DNA of 64,000 bases from Sulfurovum sp. AR (GCF_000296775.1 NZ_AJLE01000010.1:1-64000), one strand, 5' to 3'. Numbered from the stretch's first letter, positions 55,265-63,847 are shown. Notes: generated by a model from the letters alone, not told the origin. Numbers and translations: made by a program.

Positions 55265-55913
55265 TACTATATCCTACGCCACGCACATTTTTAATAAAAT
55301 CTTTTTCAAGTTTTTTACGTAAACTACCTACTTGTACACGAATATTGGCAGGATCCACCCACTCTCCCCATACCTCTTCCCAAAACATTTCACAACTTAC
55401 CACAGACCCTCTCTTTTTAATCAGAAGTTCCAATATCTTTGCCTCTGTTTTGGCTAGTTGCACCGTTTCACCATTAAACGTAAGTTTCATCTTTTTGAGG
55501 TCATAACTATACCCTGATGGCAGTTCTATGCTCTCATCGGATGAAGCAAAACATTGTACTTTCATCACCTGTTCTACCCGTAATTTCAGTTCTGCCAGGT
55601 CAAAAGGTTTCCGTATATAATCACATGCACCGCATTCATACCCTCGACTCAGATCATCTATATCTGTCAAAGAAGTAATGAAGATAGCCGGTGTCATATT
55701 GCCATCTTCCCGTAACTCCTCTAGCATTTCAAAACCATTCTTCTCACCAGGTACTTTCACATCCAAAAGCAGTAGATCATAAACGTTCTCATAAATCGCA
55801 TCATACGCTGCATCAGCATCGGTGAAACATTCAACTTCATACCCGCTCTCTTCTAAAAATTCCCTCATACTGAGTGCAAGTATACTTTCATCTTCTAAAA
55901 TTAGTATTTTCAT
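55254..55913 (-). CDS. OmpR-family response regulator of the sox region
   Basis: This is a 219-residue response regulator with a receiver (1 to about 115, Asp51 in LLLDVKVPG, Lys102 in RKPF) and a winged-helix output ending RGVGYSIDF. All key receiver residues are present. Its neighbours make it the prime candidate for binding the TTTACA repeats at soxX and at the DUF302 gene. It overlaps the sensor-like gene by ATGA and the kinase by 11 bases. The target genes are inferred from the shared motif. Confidence 0.9.
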   Translation of the reverse strand: MKILILEDESILALSMREFLEESGYEVECFTDADAAYDAIYENVYDLLLLDVKVPGEKNGFEMLEELREDGNMTPAIFITSLTDIDDLSRGYECGACDYIRKPFDLAELKLRVEQVMKVQCFASSDESIELPSGYSYDLKKMKLTFNGETVQLAKTEAKILELLIKKRGSVVSCEMFWEEVWGEWVDPANIRVQVGSLRKKLEKDFIKNVRGVGYSIDF

Positions 55914-57046
55914 TTTATCGTCCCTAACTTTTTCTCATTATGCTTATTTTCAACAATGATATCAATAAGCTCATCCTTGCTATAACCATACAGGATACGT
56001 TTCGCTTCTACTTCAAGTTCTTTTTTATCTTCTTCATTTAATTTTGGTAAGACTCCTATGAGCTCTTTGTCATAGGCGTTACGGAAACTGTCATGTGGCG
56101 TCTGCCAGGCTTCAACGACATTTTTGATATCTTCATCTGAAAACTGAGTGAAGACCGACACACGTTGATCTGCTTTTTCATGTTGTTTCAGTGCATCCTT
56201 CGAGATACATAACAGATAGATACCGATCTGTTTCCCGACCCCATTGACCATAGGCTCATAGAGATAAAGCATACCATCTTCATACTCATAATTATTCAGC
56301 AACAAAGCGTCCCAGTCCAACATTTCTATTTTATCCATGTATTGTTGGTTATAGTTTTGATTGGAGATCACATATCCGTTCAAGAGAGGGAAATTCCGCA
56401 TCAGTTCGGCTTGTTCCAGATATTTCTCATCCATCAGTGCAAAAAGTTCGATACCTTTTTTACGTAGTTTGAGTGTAAAATCATCGATAAATTTGATCAC
56501 TTCGAGATAACCAAGTACCCTATCTCCACTGCGCACAGGGATCGTAGCTTTCAACGTCAGTAATCTACCCGTTTCCATCCCTACTTTTGGATGGCTGTTC
56601 TTATCCAGTGAGGCAAGATCCTCCCTGAACCACCAAATGGGCATTCCTTGATACCCTTCATCCCAACTACGTGCAAAAATGAAAAAATCCGGAGTCAATA
56701 CCTGGATACGCAGGGTTTTTACATGTGTATATTTTTTAAACCTTTCTGTTATCCTACTGAGTATTCGATACCCTTGAGACTCATTATCTGCTGTCAATGC
56801 ATTTTTTAGTTCACCATCTTCAGAGAGTGCCAAAGACAATGAGAGAAGATCGGCCATCTCATAGTCAAGTCCTGCTCTAAAATCACTGACTATCTGATCC
56901 CCTAGACTTATAAGTCTGTCTTCTTTACTTTGTTGTACAAAGAAAAAAACCGAGATAAAAAGGATCATCAATACACCAAAAGTAATATAGGCTGCTATTT
57001 TACTGATGTACTTTGAAGGTGTACATGATTTCATTTTTACACGCAT
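55910..57046 (-). CDS. single-membrane-span dCache-like sensor protein
   Basis: This is a 378-residue protein with one membrane segment (about 17-38), then a large periplasmic domain with the pattern of a Cache/dCache ligand sensor (LEVIKFIDDFTLKLR in a late strand). A helical tail of about 110 residues follows. There is no kinase, GGDEF or methyl-accepting domain. It is the first gene of a three-gene unit with the response regulator and the histidine kinase. I infer that it binds a ligand in the periplasm and acts on the kinase. The gene starts near 57046 with AGGA upstream; an ATG at 57034 is an alternative. Confidence 0.75.
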   Translation of the reverse strand: MRVKMKSCTPSKYISKIAAYITFGVLMILFISVFFFVQQSKEDRLISLGDQIVSDFRAGLDYEMADLLSLSLALSEDGELKNALTADNESQGYRILSRITERFKKYTHVKTLRIQVLTPDFFIFARSWDEGYQGMPIWWFREDLASLDKNSHPKVGMETGRLLTLKATIPVRSGDRVLGYLEVIKFIDDFTLKLRKKGIELFALMDEKYLEQAELMRNFPLLNGYVISNQNYNQQYMDKIEMLDWDALLLNNYEYEDGMLYLYEPMVNGVGKQIGIYLLCISKDALKQHEKADQRVSVFTQFSDEDIKNVVEAWQTPHDSFRNAYDKELIGVLPKLNEEDKKELEVEAKRILYGYSKDELIDIIVENKHNEKKLGTIK

Positions 57047-57129
57047 AAAATGGGATCCTATTCCTAACTATTTATATTTTTTTTATATTATAACGCTATC
57101 CTATCTTAAACTTACTAAAAGGAACATAC

Positions 57130-57597
57130 ATGAAAAAAATTCTCTTGAGCCTACTCTTCACTTTAGGCATATTATACGCACAAGAAGCGCCTGCCAAAGT
57201 TGTGTACGATCTGACCACCAAAGATCTGAAGAATTTTGAACTGCGTATTTTAAGTGCCGTGGTATCCAATAAAGCACATTATGAAAGTACCTTGCGAGAG
57301 CTTGATGTTTCGGTGGTCATTCATGGCGGTGCCTACAAGTTCTTTCTAAAAGACCCTGCAGCAAGTAAATTTAAAGATGACAAAGCCTTACTTTCTAGCT
57401 ATCAAACGCTTGGAAAACGTATACAAACACTGGCCGACACCTATGAGGTTGAATTTTTGGTATGCGGGGTCGGTTTACGGAAACACGGTCTAGAAAAAAA
57501 TGATGTCTATGACTTTGTAAAGGTCATCCCGAATGCATCCATAGGTTTGATAGACAAACAGAATGCAGGGTATGCCTTTATACCTATCGGAGATTAA
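57130..57597 (+). CDS. second exported DsrE-family protein
   Basis: This is a 155-residue protein with a signal peptide (1 to about 17) and a DsrE-like fold, with Cys112 in FLVCGVGLRKHG in the same place as Cys104 of the other copy. It is divergent from the dCache gene across 83 bases; AAAGGAA is upstream of its ATG. It is probably periplasmic and related to sulfur handling. The two copies differ strongly, so they are not a recent duplication. Confidence 0.8.
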   Translation: MKKILLSLLFTLGILYAQEAPAKVVYDLTTKDLKNFELRILSAVVSNKAHYESTLRELDVSVVIHGGAYKFFLKDPAASKFKDDKALLSSYQTLGKRIQTLADTYEVEFLVCGVGLRKHGLEKNDVYDFVKVIPNASIGLIDKQNAGYAFIPIGD

Positions 57598-57630
57598 TGG
57601 ATGAAAAGTGGTATGGATGAACGAGAAAGT

Positions 57631-58653
57631 TTAAAGTGTAAAAGAAAAAGTGGAACCCTTTTCTTCTTCACTCTGAATCTCTAATTCTGTACCATGTAAC
57701 TCAAGGATACGCTTGACGATAGAAAGCCCCAGCCCCATAGAGTTATCCCAGCTATGTGTACCCGAACGATAAAACTTTTTGGTGACTTTGTTAATATCCG
57801 AGGAGGAGATACCTAAACCTTTATCTATCACAGATATATGCCCTTTATCCATCGTGACCACGACTTCATCTTTGGAATATTTCAGTGCATTTTCTATCAG
57901 GTTTTTGAGTACGATCTCCAGAAGTGTACGATCCGCTTCGACCATATGACTACTTCCTTGTAGTACGATCTCTCTTTGAGGGTACTTCTCTTCTAAAGAT
58001 GTTTTAACTTCCTGTGCCAGAGTATAGAGGTCAAACTGACTTGGATGCAGTGTTGCTTCACCACTCTCAAACTTATTCCATAGAACAAGTCTGCTGAGGA
58101 GTGCTTCAATTTTGACACCATTGTTATAGATCTTATTTAAAAATTTTTCCTGCAGTGCCTGAGGGATCTCTTTATCTTCTTCCAAAGTCTGTGCGTATCC
58201 CATGATAGAAGCGATAGGGTTACGAAACTCATGTGCAATCGCTGAGATCATATCTGCACGCTGACGATTTTTAAGTTTAAGCTTTGCATTATAACGTTGC
58301 TTGATCTCTTCACGTTTTTTGGCACTGTCAAGTACTTTAATAAGGTTCTGGTTGATATCTTCAAACTCTTGGGTAAAAAAATGTGCTTTGTAGTCTATCT
58401 TCTCTGTTTTTTCAAGATTTTCCAAATATTTATTGATAAGCCTGAGTTCATTTTGCATACGTCTAGCCCCACGATTTATGGCATAGATAAATATGGTGAA
58501 GCCTGCTATCAAAAGCGCTATAGCTGAAAAAGCAATATCAGTTTCAGGGATAAAAATATACAAAAGCGTACTAAAAACAAAACCTGTAAAAACGCCCAAG
58601 GTGACAAGTCTTGCCATAATATATTCTGTAAAGTGAGGACGTCTGAAGATCAT
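57631..58653 (-). CDS. orphan sensor histidine kinase
   Basis: This is a 340-residue kinase with two membrane segments (about 13-34 and 40-60), a short cytoplasmic linker and an H-box AIAHEFRNPI (His141). N, G1 and G2 motifs (NLIENALKYS, VIDKGLGI, GLGLSIVK) are intact. It has almost no periplasmic loop, so it should sense membrane or cytoplasmic signals. No response regulator is adjacent; a partner must lie elsewhere, or it works with the regulator at 55.3 kb. Its start overlaps the end of the thioredoxin-like gene by ATGA. Confidence 0.85.
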   Translation of the reverse strand: MIFRRPHFTEYIMARLVTLGVFTGFVFSTLLYIFIPETDIAFSAIALLIAGFTIFIYAINRGARRMQNELRLINKYLENLEKTEKIDYKAHFFTQEFEDINQNLIKVLDSAKKREEIKQRYNAKLKLKNRQRADMISAIAHEFRNPIASIMGYAQTLEEDKEIPQALQEKFLNKIYNNGVKIEALLSRLVLWNKFESGEATLHPSQFDLYTLAQEVKTSLEEKYPQREIVLQGSSHMVEADRTLLEIVLKNLIENALKYSKDEVVVTMDKGHISVIDKGLGISSSDINKVTKKFYRSGTHSWDNSMGLGLSIVKRILELHGTELEIQSEEEKGSTFSFTL

Positions 58654-59129
58654 AGATCAAATACCTCATTCTCTTCTTCGAGCACCTTGAGAAAATCTAA
58701 AAAATCTTCTGTAGCAAAATAGCCCACAACAGACTCAAACACTTCTTGGTCTGGCTGCATAAAATAAAAACTCGGGATGGCTCCAGTGAAATCCTCAATA
58801 CGGTTAGCATTTTTCTTATCTGATCTTTGCACTTTTAACAAAATATAAGACTGAAGTTTATCCTGTACCTTTGGATCAGACAAGGCACCTTTTTTTATGT
58901 TTTTACACCATTTGCACCGTGTGTCTTCTACCATGATCATGACATTTTTATGCTCTTTTTTGGCACGTTCAAACGCATGATCCATATCGGTTTCCCAACT
59001 CAGTTTCTCATAGGCAGGAGGTGTGCCCACTTGTTGATGCACGACCTGGATCGTTTCTTCACCATATACGTAAGAAAAGAGCAGCCCGATCCATATAATA
59101 GCTGTGATGATTCCTTGACTCTTTAACAC
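58650..59129 (-). CDS. exported thioredoxin-like protein (CKWC)
   Basis: This is a 159-residue protein with an N-terminal hydrophobic signal (about 7-22) and a thioredoxin-fold domain with CKWC (72-75) preceded by AKKEHKNVM. A cis-Pro is visible in AIPSFYF. It is likely a periplasmic disulfide reductase or transfer protein. Related proteins in other sulfur oxidisers (SoxW or SoxS type) keep SoxY reduced. It lies 6 bases after the second thioredoxin-like gene. Confidence 0.82.
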   Translation of the reverse strand: MLKSQGIITAIIWIGLLFSYVYGEETIQVVHQQVGTPPAYEKLSWETDMDHAFERAKKEHKNVMIMVEDTRCKWCKNIKKGALSDPKVQDKLQSYILLKVQRSDKKNANRIEDFTGAIPSFYFMQPDQEVFESVVGYFATEDFLDFLKVLEEENEVFDL

Positions 59130-59135
59130 TGATCT

Positions 59136-59519
59136 CTACTTTTTTTCTATATCATTGATATAATAGATCATATCCTCTACATCCACATAACCCAGAATTT
59201 CATCTGAAATCACCTTGTCTTCATTCATAAAAAAAATCGTAGGGACACCTTTTACTTCCGGCAATTCAGACATCGAAAACGCATCTTCTCTCATCACCTT
59301 GACAGTCACGAACTTTTCTAGCCTCTTCTCTACTGCTTCATCAGCAAGTGTTCGGTGTTTCAGTTTTTTGCACCATCTGCAGTTTTCACCTTCAACCAAG
59401 ACCATGATGTTTTTATGTTCTTTTTTTGCTGTGGCAAATGCTGTCTCCAGATCTTTGCTCCATTCTACAGAAAAGAGCAGACTTGAGAAAAGTAAAACGC
59501 CTAATACTATTTTGTTCAT
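59136..59519 (-). CDS. exported thioredoxin-like protein (CRWC)
   Basis: This is a 127-residue protein with a signal peptide (1 to about 17) and a thioredoxin fold with CRWC (47-50) preceded by AKKEHKNIM, and a cis-Pro in GVPTIFF. It is close to the protein at 58.7 kb and to the C-terminal half of the cytochrome fusion, so the three are paralogues. Its ATG overlaps the dapE stop by four bases. A periplasmic thiol-redox role in the Sox pathway is inferred. Confidence 0.83.
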   Translation of the reverse strand: MNKIVLGVLLFSSLLFSVEWSKDLETAFATAKKEHKNIMVLVEGENCRWCKKLKHRTLADEAVEKRLEKFVTVKVMREDAFSMSELPEVKGVPTIFFMNEDKVISDEILGYVDVEDMIYYINDIEKK

Positions 59520-60625
59520 TTTGATCCTTCATTAAAATGTTTCACTGTATCTTTAAACACAGCACAAAGTGCTTCAACTTCTTTGATGGATGTTCTTTCA
59601 TTTGGTGCATGAATGGTGTCATTGATCACACCGAACTCTACAACATCTATGCCATAGGCCCCCATGAATCTAGCATCACTGGTACCACCGGCCGTAGAAA
59701 ACTTGGTTTCCACTCCCGTAATATTCTTGATACTGGAAGTGAGCTTCTGTACGATCTTTGAATCTCTTTTCGTTACAAATGGGTACGAACCCTGCGTTAA
59801 TTCCAAACTGTAATCCAAGCCGCCAAAACATTTGTCTATGTGCAGTTTAACCTCTTGTTGTGTAGTTTTAGTGGAGTTACGCACATTGAACATCATTTTT
59901 AATGATCCTGGTGTAACATTCGTAACTTCCATACCTGCACGGATGTCCGTGATCACCATTTTACTTGGTGCGAAATCATCATCCCCTTGGTCCAGGTCTA
60001 CCCCTGCGATCTTATCTAAAATAGGTGCTATCTGATGGACCGGGTTGATCGCTTTCTCCGGATAGGCAGCATGTCCCTGTTTACCATTCAACGTTAAATA
60101 TCCATTGATCGAACCTCGTCTTCCTATCTTGATAGCATCACCAAAGACACGTTCACACGTCGGTTCTGCAACGATACAGTAATCGGGTAAAAAATCTATC
60201 TCTTTGAGGTATTCAAGCATCACAGCCGTACCATATTTGCCTTCACCCTCCTCATCAGAGGTAAGCAGTACGGAGAGTGTACCCTCAAAGTGTTCACTCT
60301 CTTTACAAGCTTGTACAAAAGCGGCTACACCACTTTTCATATCTTGTGCACCACGGGCATAGATATTGTCCTCTTTGATCACAGGAACAAAAGGATTTGT
60401 GTCCCAATTATCTCCCGCAGGCACTACATCTACGTGTCCGGCAAAACAAAGATGTGGTCCCTCTGAGAACTTTTTACTTAACATCAGGTTTTTGACACCC
60501 TCTTTGTTCACATAGATCGCCTCATACTCATCAAGGTACTCTTCTATGAATTTTAACGATCCTGCATCATCAGGTGTCAAAGATTCAAAACTCAACAATT
60601 TAAGCAATAGGTCAACTACATTCAT
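59516..60625 (-). CDS. dapE: succinyl-diaminopimelate desuccinylase DapE
   Basis: DapE hydrolyses N-succinyl-LL-diaminopimelate to LL-diaminopimelate and succinate in lysine and peptidoglycan synthesis. The 369-residue M20 peptidase has FAGHVDVVP (about 60-68) and ARGAQDMKSG near the zinc site, and TSDEEGEGKYGT (about 130). The dimerisation domain follows, then STAGGTSDARF and the C-terminal TIHAPNE. It is a housekeeping gene between the esterase and the thioredoxin-like genes. Confidence 0.94.
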   Translation of the reverse strand: MNVVDLLLKLLSFESLTPDDAGSLKFIEEYLDEYEAIYVNKEGVKNLMLSKKFSEGPHLCFAGHVDVVPAGDNWDTNPFVPVIKEDNIYARGAQDMKSGVAAFVQACKESEHFEGTLSVLLTSDEEGEGKYGTAVMLEYLKEIDFLPDYCIVAEPTCERVFGDAIKIGRRGSINGYLTLNGKQGHAAYPEKAINPVHQIAPILDKIAGVDLDQGDDDFAPSKMVITDIRAGMEVTNVTPGSLKMMFNVRNSTKTTQQEVKLHIDKCFGGLDYSLELTQGSYPFVTKRDSKIVQKLTSSIKNITGVETKFSTAGGTSDARFMGAYGIDVVEFGVINDTIHAPNERTSIKEVEALCAVFKDTVKHFNEGSK

Positions 60626-60631
60626 TCAGAC

Positions 60632-61180
60632 TCATTTATTTATAAATTTTTCTACCATTGAGAGATACTCATCCAAATTTTCAAAACGGTGATTTCCACC
60701 ATACTCAACGATAACTTTGTGTGTATTATAGAGTGATTGTGCTTTAGCATAATCCAACACTTCATCCCCGCTTTGCAAAAGCAGAAGATATCTCCCTTTA
60801 TCCGGGGCTGTTTGCAACATTTTGAGTTGTTCGAGATAGACAGGCTTGAACTCAAATACCTCTTCATCGCAAAAACGCTTTTGCCACCCCGTATAGGCAG
60901 CCAAGGTTTCCCATGGCCGGGTCGACGGATTAAGCAGTATGGCTTTCATTCGGTATTTTTCAGCCAAAATAGTTGCATAGTACCCGCCTAAGGATGAACC
61001 TACCAAACAATCAATTTTTGTAGACGATAAGATCTCTTCGAGCAATGCCAGAGCATCAATAGGGGAAGGTGGAAGATCCGGTGCTATGACATTGTCTGCA
61101 CCAAAATAGGATTTAAGGAGTAACGATTTATTCCCTTCTCCGCAAGATGCGAAACCGTGAAGATAGAGGATCTTAGACAT
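60632..61180 (-). CDS. YqiA-like alpha/beta-hydrolase
   Basis: This is a 182-residue cytoplasmic hydrolase with ILYLHGFASC near the oxyanion hole. The nucleophile elbow is GSSLGGYYA (Ser63 region), and a late GGNHRFEN histidine completes the triad. Size and motifs resemble YqiA/UPF0227 esterases. Substrate is unknown. It follows the rhodanese gene directly (start one base after its stop). Confidence 0.82.
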   Translation of the reverse strand: MSKILYLHGFASCGEGNKSLLLKSYFGADNVIAPDLPPSPIDALALLEEILSSTKIDCLVGSSLGGYYATILAEKYRMKAILLNPSTRPWETLAAYTGWQKRFCDEEVFEFKPVYLEQLKMLQTAPDKGRYLLLLQSGDEVLDYAKAQSLYNTHKVIVEYGGNHRFENLDEYLSMVEKFINK

Positions 61181-61525
61181 TTATTGTTCTATTTCTCCAT
61201 GATAGGTCACAATACCGCCAAAATGGTTCAATACACCTGTATGCCCATGTTGCTGAAATACATGTTGTACCTGCCCGCTTCTACTACCTGTGCGGCAGGT
61301 AAAGATAACTTTCTTCTCTTTGGTCTCATCAAAGAGCTCTTGTGCCCATTGTTGAAAAGCAGTCGTAGGTTTAAGCATGTCCACACCTTTAATATGGCCC
61401 ATGTTATACTCCATCTCTTCCCGTACATCGACCAAAAGGAAATCTACTTTCCCTTCATCACGTGCTTCCAATAAAAGCTCTAATTCTTCTGAATTAATAT
61501 CATCTTTTTCAAGTAACTCTTGCAT
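61181..61525 (-). CDS. rhodanese-domain protein
   Basis: This is a single-domain sulfurtransferase-like protein of 114 residues, with DVREEMEYNMGHIKG and the active-site loop CRTGSRS. The loop cysteine (about 76) is intact, so it should move sulfane sulfur between thiols in the cytoplasm. There is no signal peptide. It lies 82 bases downstream of the FTR-like gene and starts a short run with the esterase. Confidence 0.85.
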   Translation of the reverse strand: MQELLEKDDINSEELELLLEARDEGKVDFLLVDVREEMEYNMGHIKGVDMLKPTTAFQQWAQELFDETKEKKVIFTCRTGSRSGQVQHVFQQHGHTGVLNHFGGIVTYHGEIEQ

Positions 61526-61607
61526 ACTATGCTCTCCTGACTAAAATAATCAAGTATTATAGTCAATCAAAATTATAACTTGCTGTTAAGTTAAAAATAT
61601 TATTTTC

Positions 61608-61949
61608 TTAACTATTTGCTTCGCGGTACTCAGGTGTACAAAAGATTTGACAATGGCATATACCATCTTCAGGGAGCTCTTTCTCTATCGCAGGTTTACA
61701 TGGGCAGATCCTGTCATCGACACTTTTGAATTTACCCGGCTTTGACTCATCTGGTTCAACCATAAAACATGGACAGAATCTTTTTCCATACAGTAATTTA
61801 TGACGTGAAAGCCCCATAATGATCGCTTCATTGACCTCTTCATTACTGTTATAGACCCAGCCTTTACTTTCACAGACTTTATCTGTAAACACTTTTGTCT
61901 TTTCCATTTCTGCTTTAAATTCTTCTGAATTCATATCCAGTTTCTGCAT
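61608..61949 (-). CDS. ferredoxin-thioredoxin reductase catalytic-subunit-like protein
   Basis: This is a 113-residue protein of the FTR beta (catalytic) family. Cysteines in CPCF, CPCKP and CHCQIFC follow the FTR pattern, with the active-site disulfide and a [4Fe-4S] cluster. In the known family, ferredoxin electrons reduce the disulfide of thioredoxin. No variable FTR subunit is near. It is likely a soluble thiol-redox enzyme. The role in this organism is inferred. Confidence 0.85.
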   Translation of the reverse strand: MQKLDMNSEEFKAEMEKTKVFTDKVCESKGWVYNSNEEVNEAIIMGLSRHKLLYGKRFCPCFMVEPDESKPGKFKSVDDRICPCKPAIEKELPEDGICHCQIFCTPEYREANS

Positions 61950-62051
61950 CGTTTATACCCTTTATCTGTTATTTTACCTGTAGTTATATCTTAAACTAAA
62001 TTAATATATAATAAGAGCCATTATAAAAATTGACCAGAAATAAGGGATATC

Positions 62052-62342
62052 ATGCAAATAGATCACACTGTTTTAGAGAAACTTGAAAAACTTTCACACC
62101 TAAGGATCGACGATTCTAAAAAAGAAGCGGTGATCGAACAACTCTCAGGTATCCTCACTTATGTAGATAATCTCAATGAACTGGATACGGAAGCCTTGGA
62201 TGCTTCTTTCTCAACGCTTGAAGGGGGAACTCCTTTAAGAGCTGATAGTCCTAGAGAAGCCGATGATATTGCAAAAGATATCCTCTCTCATGCACCTCAA
62301 GCGAATGATGACTTTTTCATCGTGCCAGCGATCATCGAATAA
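62052..62342 (+). CDS. gatC: GatC subunit of Asp-tRNA(Asn)/Glu-tRNA(Gln) amidotransferase
   Basis: GatC is the small structural subunit that holds GatA and GatB together when misacylated tRNA is amidated. The 96-residue protein has VLEKLEKLSHLRI near the start, ILTYVDNLNELDT (about 37-49) and TPLRADSPREAD, the typical C-terminal clasp. gatA and gatB are not in the window; in Campylobacterota they are often separate. AAGGGAT precedes the ATG. Confidence 0.9.
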   Translation: MQIDHTVLEKLEKLSHLRIDDSKKEAVIEQLSGILTYVDNLNELDTEALDASFSTLEGGTPLRADSPREADDIAKDILSHAPQANDDFFIVPAIIE

Positions 62343-62351
62343 GTGTAGCAC

Positions 62352-62693
62352 ATGTTAAAGATCTATGGTATAAAAAATTGTGACAGTGTCAGAAAAGCGA
62401 TAAAATATCTTAAATCCCATGAGATAGCCTATGAGTTTATAGATTTCCGTGAAACACCTGTGGGCGAGGAGACTATCGCTTCATGGCTAAAGCATACCGA
62501 TATCAAAACCCTCTTCAATACTAGAGGCACAACCTACCGCACCTTAAAACTGAAAGAACTTGATCTTTCTGACGAAGAAAAACAACAGTGGCTCGCAAAA
62601 GAGAATATGCTCATCAAACGGCCCGTTATTGAGCTTGATAACAAGGTGATAGTTGGGTATAATGAGTCTCAATATCTAAAAACCATACATTAA
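62352..62693 (+). CDS. ArsC/Spx-family protein (YffB-like)
   Basis: This is a 113-residue thioredoxin-fold protein of the arsenate-reductase/Spx family. IKNCDSVRKAIKYL with a single Cys10 at the usual place, DFRETPV, and the GTTYRTLK and RPVIELDNKVIVGYNES segments match the YffB branch. Members of this branch are not shown to reduce arsenate, so the reaction is unknown. It lies 9 bases after gatC and 12 before pilT. Confidence 0.85.
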   Translation: MLKIYGIKNCDSVRKAIKYLKSHEIAYEFIDFRETPVGEETIASWLKHTDIKTLFNTRGTTYRTLKLKELDLSDEEKQQWLAKENMLIKRPVIELDNKVIVGYNESQYLKTIH

Positions 62694-62705
62694 AAAAGGA
62701 TAATC

Positions 62706-63764
62706 ATGGCTGCTTTTGATATCAAAAAACTGCTTCAAAGTGTTGTTACACACGGTGCATCGGACCTACACCTCGTAAGTCGTACCGAACCACAGATCAG
62801 ACTCGACGGTGTACTTAAACCCGTTAATCTACCTGTACTGACAGGGGATGATATCGAGGAGATGTGTTACTCTCTTATCACAGAGAAACAAAAACAACAA
62901 TTTGAAGAGCATGATGAACTTGACTTCGCACTCTTGCTTCCTGGCATCGGACGGTTCAGGGCAAACTACTATCGTACATTGGGGGATACCGCTGCTGCAT
63001 TCAGGATCATTCCTATTGATGTGCCTTCTTTGGATGACCTGGGTGCGCCTGAAGTCTATAAAAGTCTTATCAAAAGAGAAAAAGGGCTTATTCTGGTCAC
63101 TGGACCGACAGGTTCTGGTAAATCAACCACACTGGCAGCGATGCTTAATGAGATCAACCTTCATGAACAAAAACACATCGTTACCGTGGAAGATCCTGTG
63201 GAATTTATTCACCAGAATAAAAAATCCGTCTTCTCTCACAGAGGTGTAGGTGAAGATACTTCCTCTTTTGCCACAGCACTCAAATATGCCATGCGTCAAG
63301 ACCCGGACATCATACTGATCGGGGAGATGAGGGATAAAGAGACCATAGAAGCCGGACTGACTGCCGCTGAAACAGGTCACCTTGTATTTGGTACCCTGCA
63401 TACTTCTTCAGCACCGGGAACCATTAACCGTATTATCGATGTATTTACAGGGGATGAACAACCACAGATAAGAGCGATGATCGCCTCTTCACTGGTAGCA
63501 GTTATCGCACAGGCGCTTCTCCCTAAGTTGGGAGGAGGCCGTGTCGCTGCTTCAGAGATCCTGGTCACCAATCATGCGATCTCGAACCTCATTCGTGAAG
63601 ATAAAGTACACCAGATCTATTCACAAATGCAATTAGGACAAGGCGATACGGGTATGCAAACGCAAACACAGGCACTGCTTAAATTCCTCAAAGACGGGAA
63701 GATAAGCCGCGACGTTGCTATGCAGTATGCTAACAGACCAGCTGAACTTTCTGGAAAAGTATGA
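62706..63764 (+). CDS. pilT: twitching-motility retraction ATPase PilT
   Basis: PilT is the hexameric ATPase that depolymerises type IV pili. The 352-residue protein has an N-terminal PAS-like domain (with SDLHL near 20), Walker A GPTGSGKSTT (about 130-139), the Asp box, Walker B GEMRD and the His box ETGHLVFGTLHTSSA. Both nucleotide-binding motifs are complete. No other pilus genes are in the window. The gene is in a run with gatC and the ArsC/Spx-like gene. Confidence 0.93.
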   Translation: MAAFDIKKLLQSVVTHGASDLHLVSRTEPQIRLDGVLKPVNLPVLTGDDIEEMCYSLITEKQKQQFEEHDELDFALLLPGIGRFRANYYRTLGDTAAAFRIIPIDVPSLDDLGAPEVYKSLIKREKGLILVTGPTGSGKSTTLAAMLNEINLHEQKHIVTVEDPVEFIHQNKKSVFSHRGVGEDTSSFATALKYAMRQDPDIILIGEMRDKETIEAGLTAAETGHLVFGTLHTSSAPGTINRIIDVFTGDEQPQIRAMIASSLVAVIAQALLPKLGGGRVAASEILVTNHAISNLIREDKVHQIYSQMQLGQGDTGMQTQTQALLKFLKDGKISRDVAMQYANRPAELSGKV

Positions 63765-63778
63765 TCATCACCAAAACC

Positions 63779-63802
63779 TCTCTCAAAACATTTTTAGAGA
63801 GA
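63779..63802 (+). terminator. weak hairpin after pilT
   Basis: TCTCTC (63779-63784) and GAGAGA (63797-63802) form a 6-bp stem with an interrupted inner part. No T run follows, so termination would be weak; it may be a spacer or processing signal between pilT and cvpA. Confidence 0.3.
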
Positions 63803-63847
63803 TATAGATACAATACGCAAAAACTATAAGTAGAAACAGGGGATAAA

